NCBI GenBank assembly: GCA_002633005.1
Contig: NMRA01000308.1
Span: 261,678 to 325,677, forward strand
DNA: 64,000 nucleotides
Reading direction: 5' to 3'
Origin: Phoronis australis
Taxonomy: Eukaryota > Phoronida > Phoronidae
Shown in pieces: positions 12,401-24,608 of this stretch (position 1 is its first letter; each line of letters begins with the position of its first letter). A program made the translations under genes and the position numbers. The notes beneath the pieces are model-generated. The model ran no database searches and had not been told where the DNA came from. It saw nothing but the letters and a program-made list of their open reading frames with translations.

Positions 12401-15400
12401 TTCGTAAACGAAAAAGTTGTGTAACCTTCAGAATTGTGTTTGATGAATAGCATTTGTGAGTGAACACCTCAGAGTCCAACGACGACCTACGCTGCGTATG
12501 TCGCAGTCGATAATGTTGGAACTGCTCAACCGATTTATTTTTTGATTGATAAATAAAGTATGCCACACAATTACCACTAAATAATATATTGGATATAAAC
12601 ACACTGCCAAAACTCAATAATTCATCTTTCAATTTTTCCTAATTATGCAAATTACAGGTCAGCTGCACCGACAGGTGGAGGGCGCCAAAAGGGTTCGCGA
12701 GAATCGGAGCCAAGAGGGATAAAGTAATTTACTGAACACAACAGACAGAAGCGTAGTCGTAAAAGTCCGGGCAGTGTGCCGCCATGATGGCAATCACTTT
12801 TAAACGGCCCATCTCCTTTTGAGTGGTAAAACAATAATTTTTTTAAAAGAGAACCTCGACTGAAATTGATGAAAGTGGGCGCTTTTCTATTGTTTCTATC
12901 ATAGTGAGTGAGCGCAAGTATCAAAATGAGTCAGGGACCAGAACCATTTATGCTTTTTTGGTTTCATGGGAACTTTTAAGACTTTTGCGTGGAACTACGG
13001 GTCTGTTGAAATGGGGTGGTGGGTGCATAGTCATATTCAACTTCGTCAAAACAATGTCCCCAGTTAAAACTTTTCTCCGCCACTTTTCGTCATTCCGGAC
13101 GTAACAAATCGCAAATTTCACAATTTCAATTTCCCGTTTCCACTGTCTGTTCACCAGGCTCAACCGACACCGGCAAATTTCACGAATTCCCCCAAACGAT
13201 CACCAACAACTGCGCACCTCCCAGTAGCACCCCTGATTGCCATAAGGCTGCTAAGTATAACCCACAAACAGTGTAAAATTTGAGAATCAAATTGATGACA
13301 AACACACACGCCTGAGCAGCATGCAAATAAGCTGTTCCAGGAATCGGCCGCGTGTGGCCTACTCACCCGTAATGGGGTCGAACAGTCCGCTGTCGTCTCT
13401 TGTAGGGACATGGGAAGATTTTCGTAACAAGCCAAGGAGCTGTTGGGCCGAAGTGACGTTTATAGCATTCAATCTCTGGTAGAATGAAATTGAAAACTCC
13501 TGAAATAACGGAAGCAGTAAATCAAATTTAAAATAAGAGATCTAAACGATTATTGGTTTTCATCAAGATTTAACATGAAACAGAACATAGAAATCCGACA
13601 TGGTGGTAAAATAAATGAAACAAGCTGACTCAAGTGGCGACTGTGTTGTGCGACTGTGTTGTGCGAATAAGGCGAATGCATTGTGAACTGCAGTTTGATG
13701 ACGTTTCATTACGGCGTTTTCCCGTTGCTCCCAACTTGTTCGATTCTATAGCCGAACAACAAGTTGAGAAGATCACCCCTATAGCCTATACCTTGCACGA
13801 CTGATTAACTCCACTCTGGCATTTATGGTTGGTTGTTCGATAATTGCTTTAATCTCAGATCTAGCCTGACTGGGCTGTGCTGCTAAAAATAAAAGTTAAG
13901 TTAAAACATATTTGAACACAAACCAATAGCATTTCTGAATTCCTTGTCAAATGCTGATCATGTTTAGTTTTTGAATCACCAAAATCGCCCAACTACAACA
14001 GAAGTTAAGACAATCCATTCTTCCAGGGCCCGGTCTCCAATCTTTTTACTCGAAATGGAACTCGAAATTAGGTTTGGAATTTTCTACTCCACATTTGGGC
14101 GAACTCAAGATAAGTGTCTATTATTCTATGCTCGAGTACACAATAACTTACGTAGATAATTTATTGCCCCTAGTTCACAGTTTGTAAACCCAATATTAAA
14201 GCAATAAGTTTGAGTTTGAACTCGAAATTTCGAGTTTTTACTCGAGTTTGTATCACGAATATAAGGGTCTTCAAGGGCAAACTTGAACTAGAAACTCCAA
14301 TGCATAAACTATAATGTATTCGAGCACAGTCTGATAACCAATTATCTTAAGGTCGCACAAAAGGAGCAGAGANAACGATTATTGGTTTTCATCAAGATTT
14401 AACATGAAACAGAACATAGAAATCCGACATGGTGGTAAAATAAATGAAACAAGCTGACTCAAGTGGCGACTGTGTTGTGCGACTGTGATATGCGACTATG
14501 TTGTGCGACTGTGTTGTGCGAATAAGGCGAATGCATTGTGAACTGCAGTTTTGATGACGTTTCATTACGGCGTTTTCCCGTTACTCCCAACTTGTTCGAT
14601 TCTATAGCCGAACAACAAGTTGAGAAGATCACCCCTATAGCCTATACCTTGCACGACTGATTAACTCCACTCTGGCATTTATGGTTGGTTGTTCGATAAT
14701 TGCTTTAATCTCCGACCAGATCGTATCTAGCCTGACTGGGTTGTGCTGCTAAAAATAAAAGTTAAGTTAAAACATATTTGAACATAAACCAATAGCATTT
14801 CTGAATTCCTTGTCAAATGCTGATCATGTTTAGTTTTTGAATCACCAAAATCGCCCAACTACAACAGAAGTTAAGACAATCCATTCTTCCAGGTTTCAGT
14901 AACCCTTTGTTCAGCCTTGTTGTCATACGGGACAAAAGACTGTGCTGGGCAGTTAACAAAAGAGCCAGATGTTATCGCAAGTTCAGAACCCCTCACGTCT
15001 GGAAAAGTTGCTGAACGACAGAACGCCGTCATGTCGACTCCGTTTGCCATTTGCAAACACACGAACAATAACAAGACCGGAAATCCTAGATAATTTTTGC
15101 AGAACCCGCAAGTGACAAATAATGCTTGTATAAGAATATTTAGTTGACTTAAAAATCCTGAAGGGATCGTGAGCTTTGCAGACTTCAGAAATTTGCATCA
15201 GTGCACGGCACTCATTTACGTGCCTAGATTGATCTGTCGGACCATTTATTAGCATGGCCATCAAGTACGTTCTGTGCGTCAAGAATAAGCATGTGGACTC
15301 AATCATAGACGTCATCGCTCTTGAAGCAACAAACAAGCATCACGGAAAGTTCAACTCAAGAATATTGAAGTAGCAGAGATAAAAACAGGAAGTTGTGATT

Positions 15401-16453
15401 TCAGTGATGCAATCAGATTGTACGGTGGAGGCTGGTCCACACAACCATGGCATGCATTTTCAGAACAGTTCCAGTTTGCAATCATTACTACATGCTGTTG
15501 GACATGAACAGTGTGACGAGTTCGTTTACGTCATTAGCTGTCCTTGTGCATTGAGTAACTGCACCGGAGCGGAATGTGTGTTTCCCTAAACCAAAATTTC
15601 AGCAATTACCATTCATGTTAAGATTGCACGCTTTCTTTAAATCTTTCCAATGACGAATCAGTGGTGTTTGCACAGCATTTAGCCTCAATCGTGATAACGA
15701 CTCTATTCAAATGCTTGAAGAACAAACCATGCAAGGACAGAGATAAGAACAACAGGGTCTCTATAGGCTTTTAAAGCGGCTTTAAATCAAACTTCCACTG
15801 ACCAATCAAACAAACTTTCAATTTAGACAAGTTAGTAGTCTCGCAATGTTTCTAAGTCAAATTGAAGGAGATTTCAGGGGTTCGAATTAACTAACAGTTG
15901 AAGATCAGTCTCTATAAGTTGGCTTAACTTGGTGTGTCATTTTATCAGGAGAGTATGGTTGCAAGGAATATTTTGTCGGTTGTATGCAAACCCAAAAATC
16001 ACTTCTCGTGTTAGAGCAAGGAACAAGTTGAGACCAATTTTGTAGCGGTACGTGGTCTACTTCAAAAGTTCTTGGACGGAATGCAGTATGATAGCCGTTT
16101 AAGGACGCGGGGTTTTAAGCAAGCTATTCGAAATGGTCTTTGCTTATAAAAGGCAATCTAGTCCAGAATATAGAGGAAAATGAAAAGAACCAAGGCCAGC
16201 GAAGACGGCAACCACATGTATTGACGAATAGTATTTCAAAGGAATAAATACTTTTATACAAATCTCAAAGAGTCTATCTTGAACATTAAAATGAAGCTAC
16301 GGCACATAGGCAATGCACTCTACGCCGGCGCATACAGTCGATGGACGACGAGCGCCCACATTCCAAAACCGAAAAACGAAAATTGTAACTCACCTCCGAC
16401 CTCACGAGCACCAAGCAAGTCCCCACCAGGAACACTGCCATCAAACAATTCAT
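9207..16453 (-). CDS. PDGF/VEGF-family growth factor (five exons, 275 aa)
   Basis: Exons 16394-16453, 13367-13439, 11312-11499, 10058-10356 and 9207-9414 join in consistent phases into 828 nt ending in a stop. Residues 1-20 form a signal peptide and 21-55 a short pro-region. The cystine knot runs from Cys56 to Cys139, with the family signature PPCVLLPRCGGCC at 77-89, then Cys96, Cys137 and Cys139, so all eight canonical cysteines are present. Residues 140-207 hold CxCxC clusters (for example WDGDDCQCVC), as in the C-terminal region of VEGF-C/D; a Ser/Gly/Asn-rich tail with four more cysteines follows. Known of the family: secreted disulphide-linked dimers that activate receptor tyrosine kinases. 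The exon 3/4 junction falls inside the knot, as in vertebrate VEGF genes. Orthology to a particular vertebrate member cannot be decided here. Intron 1 contains an N-joined duplication. Confidence 0.9.
9649..9787. repeat. About 60-bp tandem repeat, three diverged copies, with a G-run
   Basis: Three copies of a unit built around tctgtccgcccat followed by gatcgcacatgatg. One copy contains a long uninterrupted G run (about 9690-9702). It lies in intron 4 of the VEGF-like gene. Confidence 0.7.
10058..10356 (-). CDS. VEGF-like factor exon 4 (end of knot plus Cys-rich repeats)
   Basis: Acceptor cttaaag, donor GTAAGT. It is phase 0 in and phase 2 out (299 nt). It encodes the last knot strand (VVLRMEKHLDCQCRC) and two or three CxCxC units (DCRCKC, DDCQCVC). 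A downstream alternative acceptor (ttccag before PVVL) would shorten the knot hairpin by 18 residues. The longer form fits family spacing better. Confidence 0.85.
11312..11499 (-). CDS. VEGF-like factor exon 3 (cystine-knot core)
   Basis: Acceptor gtgtttcag and donor GTAAGT; 188 nt, phase 1 in and phase 0 out. It encodes CEPKSTSVPVPADPNP, then the diagnostic PPCVLLPRCGGCCGHHSLKC. This exon alone identifies the family. Confidence 0.95.
13367..13439 (-). CDS. VEGF-like factor exon 2 (pro-region)
   Basis: A 73-nt exon, acceptor cccaacag and donor GTGAGT, phase 0 in and phase 1 out. This is exactly what is needed to connect the signal-peptide exon with the knot exon. It encodes LLGLLRKSSHVPTRDDSG and FDPIT. 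Confidence 0.8.
13545..14893. repeat. Duplicated block around a single N (14373)
   Basis: 13545-14028 and 14374-14893 are near-identical; the second copy has a small extra run of tgtgttgtgcgac units. Between them lie 344 bp of unique sequence (14029-14372) rich in ctcgaaat/atttcgag inverted motifs. This looks like two alleles, one carrying the extra sequence, concatenated inside intron 1. Confidence 0.8.
14894..16393. other. Intron 1 of the VEGF-like gene, remainder
   Basis: A minus-strand open frame (14871-15074) contains a hydrophobic stretch (VLLLFVCLQMANG). It has no clean start or phase-compatible splice sites and is not needed by the gene model. Nothing else was recognised. Confidence 0.4.
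16394..16453 (-). CDS. VEGF-like factor exon 1 (signal peptide)
   Basis: ATG at 16453-16451; 20 codons (MNCLMAVFLVGTCLVLVRSE) ending exactly at a GTGAGT donor in phase 0. The hydrophobic core AVFLVGTCLVLV is a typical secretory signal. The start is chosen because the frame, the signal and the downstream phase all agree. No clear TATA box was seen just upstream. Confidence 0.75.
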
Positions 16454-17950
16454 GTTGATTATTAATGGAAACCAGCACAGGCAAATGACAGCAAATTTCT
16501 CCTGCGTTCGTTATCGTCTCTGTGTGGATTCTGTTATGCGTCACTCGAGCGGTGCGAGTTTAAGTAGGCCGCGGACGAAGTTATAATTTAATTGGTGTAA
16601 CGCGCTCAATAAACAAATCCAGGAAATAAACAAAGATGGACAAGGTCTGACTGTACGGGTTAGACCCAATTTGTGACGTCATAAAAGAAGACATAATTTT
16701 ACCGGCTTATGGTTTTACAACCACCAACCACAGGGCTGCTGTAACAATTGTCATGAACCCGACCAAGGGGAGGGGGGGGGGGGGCACTCCCATAGAGGAG
16801 GCATTCAGGACCTGTCGCTTACTTGGGNGACTTTTCCATAACCAGTATTAGGTAATTTCTTGTATATACCACCGGTCCATGTGTTTGTATATATCACCGG
16901 TCCATGTAGGTCTACAAGTTGTAATCACGTGACCATAGTTTGTTTTCTTCACAGTTTCGAGAATGTTCAGCTACGCACAGAAATTTCGTCAGAGGTATAT
17001 TACAAAATATTTGGCGTTAGACATCCGTGGCGTATATTTACAAAGGAGATGCGAATGAGTGAAAACATTTTAATTTCCCCAAAAGCAAGGTTCATTCTTC
17101 CGACAAATTTCTAATGACGGGTGCATTTCTTGAACACGTTGTTTGCTAACAAGTGCTTCATTATTTAAGGAGGTCGAACGATAAAAAGATTCCTTTTCCA
17201 AACACAAGAATCCACAGAACAGTTTTTAATTTGTATTTTCAAAGCATTGGTTGCAAAAGATGTACCACTCGCTTTTGACAACATCATATTTCTTCTCTAA
17301 TTCTATTTCAGGCACGGGTAAAACCAGTTGTCCAAAAATCCATATAGAAGGATAAGCTTTGCGCAATGGGCCCAACCATGAGGCCTGCGCACGTCTGATG
17401 CACCGCAAATGACACCAGGCCATCTGCTCTGTTTTGTTTTTTAAGCTTTGTGGAATTAATCCTAACGAAAAGGTGATGTTTTCTTGCAAGTCCCCTTCAA
17501 ATGGTCCACTTTCTGAATGGGTTGGTATTGTAATTTTCTAGCAGCATCGCCCGTCAATACACCCCCGGGATTACGAACAGAATCGTCAGACAATCAGAAA
17601 GCCGATAGAGGGGTTGAGTTGAAGCACCTTTTAGGAAAATGTTCTTAAGGAAAACGGAAACAGGCAATCAACAGACTATTGAATTGACATTATCGTTGGC
17701 TAAGTTAAGACTTAATCGAACTTCTTATCTCTGAGGTCACAATCCCAGCAGCATTTTGCTGGTACGACTAAAAGTCAATGCTGAAACAGTCAACTATTGT
17801 TAACGTATATTTAACTAATAAATTCACCGGCCTCCATTTCAGTTACTAACAACTATACCGAATGTCTGAAAGCCAAACATTGGGAAACTACAATTTCTAA
17901 AACAATCGCAAAACACTGCAGATTTAGCCGTTTTATAACTCTGAATAAAG
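16454..17950. other. Intergenic, no supported gene
   Basis: Contains a long G run near 16,767-16,782, a single N at 16,828 and two imperfect copies of a caccggtccatgt motif (16,870-16,910). Short open frames have no supporting motif. Confidence 0.45.
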
Positions 17951-18239
17951 CTAATAACTTCGTGAAATCTAATAACTTCGTGAAGTCTAATCACTTCGTG
18001 AAGTCTAATAACTTCGTGAAGTCTAATAACTTCAAGAAGTCTAATAACTTCGTGATGTCTAATAACTTCGTAAAGTCTAATAACTCCGTGCAGTCTAATA
18101 ACTCCGTGAAGTCTAATAACTCCGTGAAGTTTAATAACTCCGTGAAGTCTAATAACTCCGTGAAGTCTAATAACTTCGTGAAGTCTAATAACTTCGTGAA
18201 GTCTACTAACTTCGTGAAGTCTAATAACTTCGGGAAGTA
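17951..18239. repeat. 18-bp minisatellite, about 16 copies
   Basis: Head-to-tail array of ctaataacttcgtgaagt with scattered single-base variants (tcc for ttc, aag for gtg). The unit length is a multiple of three, so long open frames exist on both strands (a KSNNFV-type repeat on plus, a (V/L)IRLHE-type repeat on minus). No start, signal or splice context supports translation. Confidence 0.95.
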
Positions 18240-21200
18240 TCCCATCCAACAATAATCCCAAACATGCGTTTCCGGCCTTGAAACTGATTTGATGAACAAA
18301 TGTTCATTTTAAAAGGGTAAGGTAGGGCGAAGATAAGTTTATGGGTCAGAGGTTACATTATCGGGGAGGTAGTTACTCGGTAAAGGTAAGGGGACACAAA
18401 CGTACGACGGTAACTTGAGGACAAACTTCAACACAGTCACACCAAGCTGCGGGCTATTGTACTTAAAAAAATCTTAATCTTATCAGTCGCGTGGCTGGAT
18501 TTTCCTGCCCTTCGCACCTCCACAAAATAAAATTATAAATATTCCTCAGGATATAATTGGTACCAGTTGTGTTAGTACTCTGGAATACTTCAACCTGAAC
18601 TGCTATGACTCCCCATCGATGAACACTCAAGTCATTCCTGAATTTTCAGTTTAATTACGTAATCATCAATGGCCCAATATCAATTAAAACGCTAAAATGT
18701 CCCACTGATTCTTCTTCAATGCATGATCACATGACTTTCACGGTCGTAAATAATTAGAAAGCGCTACCTCAAGGAGGTGTTGGCAACTGTGCTCATTGAA
18801 CTATATAGCATTGAACTATATAGCAAGAAGCGGCATTAGCCAACTAATTAATGGTACTCAGGAAGTTCTCGTGATCCAAAATAGAATTTATAAACGCCAG
18901 AAATATAAGTGTTTATTTCTTTCTAAAATGACTTACGTTAATAAGTTTATCACACGTGCCAACGATAAAAAATGTGTCAAACAGTTGCGTCTTGCAGCTG
19001 ACAACTGTAGTAGGTCCTCGCAGATTCTGTTAACTTATCGACACTTTGAAAACTATACCGCATATTGAATAAATTGTTAATGAGAGGTCAACTTCGGAAT
19101 GCGATAATACTCGACATCTAGTTTGTAGTTTACACAGTGAAACTCATTATAATCTATTAATTGCAGACCGATAACCACAGCAACCAATTTGAGAAAGTAG
19201 TCTAATTACGACAAACACTCTTGTAATTACCTAAACGCGACTGAAAAATGACTGAACTGGGTCGCGTTTAGGCAATTACATCGCCTTGAATGCCGCAGGC
19301 ATACAGCCGGGGCGATAAATAAAATACAGCAAATAAAATCGAATGAAACATACAGAATCTCGCGATACAGAATCTCGCGAAGCAAGCTAGTGTGACCAAG
19401 TACTTTGCTTGTGATATATGGCGACATGTCGAGAAGTATTGCGTTATCTTTCGTTTTCGCGAGCTCCTCTCGCCTATGGAACGCCAAATTTAATCAATAG
19501 ACATCCAGTGGTTGAGAATTTAACAAAATGTAGGTGAGGTGGGCAGCGAGACACACGGACTTAACTCGACATGTAACCACCCATTCACGTGACATTTAGA
19601 TTTATGATCCGGCCTGGACAAGCAAATGAGGACGAAACTGACAAATGCAACTGCGTGGCTCAATGGAATGCTCAACTTCAGCACATAAATTCGCCAACTC
19701 TGGGACAGCCCAGTAACAGACACCGACCTGGTAAACTTGGTTCAACATGTCCAAGTTTATTAAAATGAACACATACACGAATCATACACCGGAGCACGAA
19801 CATGATGCGTGGGCACACTGGACAGGAAGCGTAACGAGGACTGACATCTTTATGCCACGAACTTTGTAAGAACGATTCGAAGATGAAACCATGAACACCA
19901 ACGAGCGCGACTCCAACGCCTATTATGCAAACGTACAGTAAATGCTAAACCCCTAAAACTACATTCTTTAACTAGAAAACGACATGATGATGTGAAGACC
20001 AGTGGCGGATCTAGGATATCANNNNAGGCTCGTAACGACGAATGGGGGAGGTCGGGAGGGGGAAAATTTTTGTTTTTGCCTCTGAAAACAAGCATTTTTC
20101 TTGATTTCTGTTCAACTGTTTCCTTGGTCAGGTCGATATTTGTGACTAGCTCGGCTAAATCCCACGACCGATATCACATTCTGGAATCTGACGTCGCTGC
20201 ACGGCAAATTTTCAACTGGACAAGTTGTTTGGACTAATGATTCTAGACTTTCACTTGCTTTACGTATCTTATTGGTCTCGATGGCGAACAGATACACAAG
20301 CAGGCACATCACGTGGTCATGACGCATACTCAAATGACTTATTCATATATGATAACACTATCACCTCATGAAAGAAGATTTTATTAAAAACTCAAATTAA
20401 CAATTCATGTTTTCATGGCGGACCTATTCCTGCTGAAAATTCACGCCAAAACCCAATTAGATTTGTTGACTGAAGCGCAAGCTTCAATTACCCCATTCCC
20501 TGCCAACATAATAGAGAGCCAGCCGGCTGGCATCATAACATTCTCCAACTGAATAGAACTACTTGTGACCTTTTCTTTGATCCGGATCTTCATATGGAGG
20601 ACAAAAAATACTTTCATCTATTCATATCACAACAGGATTCACAGCACCAATTTTTATGCCTTTTCTAATAACCCAGAATTTCCAAATCTGAGCCTGGAAG
20701 TTTTACGGAAATCTGGGAAAGCTGCCAAAAATAATCAAAAACATAAATTTATTCAATGCAGATGCACTAAATAAAAAATGCCTCCCAAGAGACACGACAA
20801 CCTGGAATTAACAAGGAACCCAGCAGCCCTTTTAGGTCATCCTGAAGTACAAAAATTGGGACAGAGTCGGAAACCCACATCATTAAAATAAGATTTTCAT
20901 GGGTGATTTTACTGGCAAAATTGCCCTTTAATTTTTGATTTTCGATAGAGTAATGCCGTCAGTGATAGTGTTATCAAAGCAACAAATGTGCAGAGAACAC
21001 CATGTAGGCATGCATTCTTAACCTTAACTATATATAGGAAATCAAAAATCTATAACATTTTAAATGTTTATGTAAAAGTAATCCTGTATTATACATTGAC
21101 GTTAAATGCTAAAGACACAATTGTAACGTTTCATTATCTCGTTGAACCATTTATTTTTTCCGAAACATATGTAAACAATAACACTTTATTACATGGCACA

Positions 21201-21268
21201 AGTTCCCTTGGTATGTATCAGTCTAACCAAAAAAATATTATTCTTTGATCAAAACCCCCTTAAGCATA
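18240..21268. other. Intergenic, repeat-derived, no supported gene
   Basis: Contains a short gap (four Ns at 20022-20025) beside sequence resembling TIR-element ends (agtggcggatctagg), and a perfect palindrome gccagccggctggc near 20,520. No gene was recognised. Confidence 0.45.
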
Positions 21269-21272
21269 TTAA

Positions 21273-22160
21273 AGGCGAAGGCAACCTTTTTCATATCATT
21301 TTTAGCAAAAATAAGTTTCGTTGGTTATCCCAGACATATTTTCCACTTAATTATAGCTTTTCGTAATTTAATTAATTATTCGTTCTCTACTCCGCAAGTG
21401 ACGTTTTGGGAGGCAAGAATTTCACGCCAATTTCTTTTCATATCATAGTCTGATTATGAAAGCTGTCGAGTCAGTCATTGATCTATCTCGGTTGTGTTAA
21501 GTTCGGTCGTCGTTTTGCTTTTGGTTACGAGTCAGCCAACATGCCACACTGTTGCTGCGTACCGGGATGTAGTCATTATGGCCCAAAGCCTGTAAGTAGC
21601 CCTGCTGCGATGTTGAGTAGTGGGAGTGAATACAGGCCCAGTGAAGAGTACAGTTCGTTGTTCAATGAACAGGTCGGTGAGCCAAACTTTGTGTGGACTT
21701 GTCTAAAGTATTGGAGCTATTTAAAAGGTGTCAGGTGTGTGGCGAGGGAATCACACGGCGGGGTGTAAGTAGTTTTTGTGCTCAGATCACTATCCAGTGA
21801 GAGTGTGTCGCGGGACACTCGGGCAAGTGGGACAGTTCTTCCTCTGTCCGTGAGACGACAATGAGTACATCCCGGTACGCAGCAACAGTGTGGCATTTTG
21901 ACTGATTCGTTAACAAAAGCAAACAACGACCGAACTTATCACAACCAAATAGAAAAAGGACTGACTCGGCAGCTCTCACAGTCAGACTATATGAAAAGAA
22001 ATTGGCGCGAAATTCTTGCCTCCCAAAACGTCACTTCCAGAGTAGAGAACGAATAATTCATTAAATTACGAAAAGCTGTAATTAAGTGGAATACATGTCT
22101 GGGATAGCCAACGAACCTTATTTTTGCTAAAAAAGAAATGAAACAAGGTTGCCTTCGCCT
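21273..22160. mobile_element. Kolobok-like foldback element with THAP start in both arms (888 bp)
   Basis: Both ends carry AGGCGAAGGCAACC as inverted termini, each flanked by TTAA (21269-21272 and 22161-22164), a TTAA target-site duplication. The arms are about 300 bp each. Each arm encodes, reading inwards, MPHCCCVPGC (ATG at 21541 plus, 21896 minus), which resembles the first zinc-ligand pair of a THAP domain. Known: Kolobok-superfamily transposons use TTAA targets and carry THAP domains. The centre (21576-21857) encodes no transposase. I infer a non-autonomous foldback derivative that duplicated the 5' end of a THAP-encoding parent. Confidence 0.8.
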
Positions 22161-22164
22161 TTAA

Positions 22165-23631
22165 CCGCGGTATCGCCGCTTGTGATTTAAAAATGGAAAA
22201 TCATAAATTAGATGGACCCGAGCTCATGACCTCTTGATCAAAGAGCGCGTGCACTCTTCCATTGTGCCACCACGCTTCCAACTAAACCAAAATGCTAAGA
22301 GCCATTATGATAGTTTTTATGGCCCACACCGTTCGCATACGAAACTGCTCCTTCCTGTAATGTTTGTTGAGCGTTTTATGTTCTGTACAAACCAGTTTGT
22401 AGCAAAGTTTCCCAAAAGACCAATCCATTTTTCGTATTGGCATTAAACGCACTAGTTTTGCAAATCGTCTTAATTTTAGTGTTTGACAAAGTGAGAAATA
22501 CGAGTGTCTAAGTGATTCACCGAGGCTGCGATTAAAATTAACATCTAGTTACCAGGCCCCCTGCCCCACCCCCTAAATCCGTCTATGGAGACAGACGTTT
22601 GTGATATTGATTCTGTAAATATTTCACACAACAGTAGGCAAGCAACATCTTCATGGGCAATTCAGGTACTTATTGATCAACGTGCAATGTATTTTAATAC
22701 ATTATTAAAAGAATTCTCTGAAGCCTACTGCTCAGAAATTAGAGGTTGTACGATACATTTTTGATCCTTTACGTGGAGGAAGTTTTATAAAATGCCTCTT
22801 TTAAGTATAAATGATACAAAAATATGCCATTTTCAATACTAAGTGCTGCATAGGACCCTTCCTACTACAAACGTTTGGTTATTTAGAATTAATTATGTTG
22901 ATTCTGATTCTAGTACTTTCTGTAAGAACGAATGTGTGATAATTGAACCCTTATTTCCAGACTGTTGCGTCACGAGCTTTTTTAGTGCGACATCAGCAAA
23001 TGTAGACTCCAAATTCCATTTGGAAAAAAGACAATACTTTTTGGAACCCCGTTTAAAAAGAAAATAAAAGTACTCAATTGGTTTTTATTGCACGCGAAAT
23101 ATTACGTAATACATTTAAAAAATTAACAAGAATGTCATGATTTTTCTTATTATTTGAAAATAAATTTCATTGCTGAGAAGTGTGTATTCTAAGCCAAATA
23201 AAAATTCACATGAAATAAAGAGAACTCTGGAAACCGTGGCAGTTTGTCCAAATATTTTATAGTTACATTCTGGATATAAGTGTCTTTGGTCTATCTTTGC
23301 TAAGTTATCCACTCACCGATTACATGTATATATTGCACACTTGACGGCAGACCAACATACTTATCGGAATTCTAGAATTCGCCAAGTAGCAAGAGACACC
23401 CTCCCGATAGCCCTTGAAATTAAATTATCTATCCACAGAAAAAACGTCCAGACAGTTCCTCCAGCTACAGCTCTGCAAAACCACAGTGAAAAATGACCGC
23501 CACAGCGACATCTTGCGTCCAATTTCAACCAAAAACTTCAAGGTATCCGCAAGACGCATCATTTTAATTTCAGGATGACCGGATATGAAATGCTACCTGT
23601 AGCTGCCAACAAGTAAAAAAACAAAAAAAAA
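22165..23631. other. Intergenic, no supported gene
   Basis: AT-rich spacer. A minus-strand AATAAA near 23,084 could end a long MED16 3' UTR, but that is speculative. No coding segment was recognised. Confidence 0.35.
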
Positions 23632-23822
23632 ATTAAGACAAAGCAACACACTTGGAAATTTGTTTTACCAAGAAACAACTATCAGATGACCCGTTTTCCT
23701 TGCTTTTATATGTAAGGGAAAAAAACTAACTTTAAGACAAAGTAACACACTAGGGAAAAAATTGTTTTACCAAGAAACAACAATCAGATGACCTGTTTTT
23801 CTTGCTTTTATATGTAAGGGAA
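23632..23822. repeat. Direct duplication of about 95 bp
   Basis: Two adjacent diverged copies that share aagacaaagcaacacac, ttgttttaccaagaaacaac and cttgcttttatatgtaaggg. They lie downstream of MED16 on its strand. Confidence 0.8.
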
Positions 23823-24270
23823 TAAAAAAACAACTGACATCTTATTACATTTAATAACAGAAAATGCAGTTACACTTAATAAAAAACTAGACCAACGTCT
23901 ACAACAAAACAACAAAATATGCCACTGCGTCACTAACAGGTGACAATGTGATCAAATTTGAATTTACAATTCCATTATAATTCACTCAGTGTCACACAGA
24001 AGGTTATAATCAAATTAATGATCATTAATAACCCATCTCTGTCTGTGAACGCCAAGTTATTCTGCCATTCATACCACATGTACTGAGCATTTTAATCATG
24101 TGACAAGAGGGCAAAACCCACCTGATTAACTATGACCATCTGCCAAAGATTTTAACTAACTAATACATAAACTACACTAATGGTGAGTAATGCTATGCAA
24201 CAACCCTTGCAGCAAACAACCAAGGGGTGCTAGTTTATCACCATTGTTGGGTCCATTTGAAAAACAACAG

Positions 24271-24420
24271 CTGGGTAGAGTTCAGTAGCTGTCTCGCTGC
24301 GAGAAAAATCTAACCAAAATCATGTGCTCACATTGAAAATATACAGCAATATCTCTAAAATCTCGACCAGTCTTGCCTTTTTAGCAAGGTCCTAGTGTTA
24401 CTGAACTCTTGACTACCCAG
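24271..24420. mobile_element. 150-bp MITE-like element
   Basis: The ends are inverted copies: ctgggtagagttcagta at the left and tactgaactcttgactacccag at the right, with a small insertion in one arm. No open frame is present. The superfamily is not assignable because no clear target-site duplication is visible. Confidence 0.55.
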
Positions 24421-24558
24421 TGGTATCCTCCTCATTGGGTTCATAGGTCATATTTCACAAGAATCCATTTAACAACTTGGTAGATATTGAGATGAATGCA
24501 ACAATTTACCACTATGGATCACTTCTGTAGTCACGTCCATCCAAGATCATTACCAGCC

Positions 24559-24608
24559 ATGCATTCCTCAATAGTACAATGTTTATGCATTCCTCAATAG
24601 TACAATGT
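24559..24608. repeat. 26-bp tandem duplication
   Basis: gcattcctcaatagtacaat occurs twice back to back, with a 4-bp spacer. Confidence 0.8.

Noticed and set aside
14871-15074. Possible signal-peptide exon (VLLLFVCLQMANG) in the VEGF-like intron
   Set aside because: The 16394-16453 exon gives a better start with a consensus donor and the exact phase needed. This one has no clean donor or start.
16828-16828. Single N as a fifth haplotype junction
   Set aside because: The sequence after the N does not repeat the sequence before it. The nearby long G run is a sufficient cause of the gap.
17839-18299. Repetitive proteins of about 100-140 residues on both strands
   Set aside because: They follow automatically from an 18-bp tandem repeat. 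There is no start context, signal, splice site or domain.
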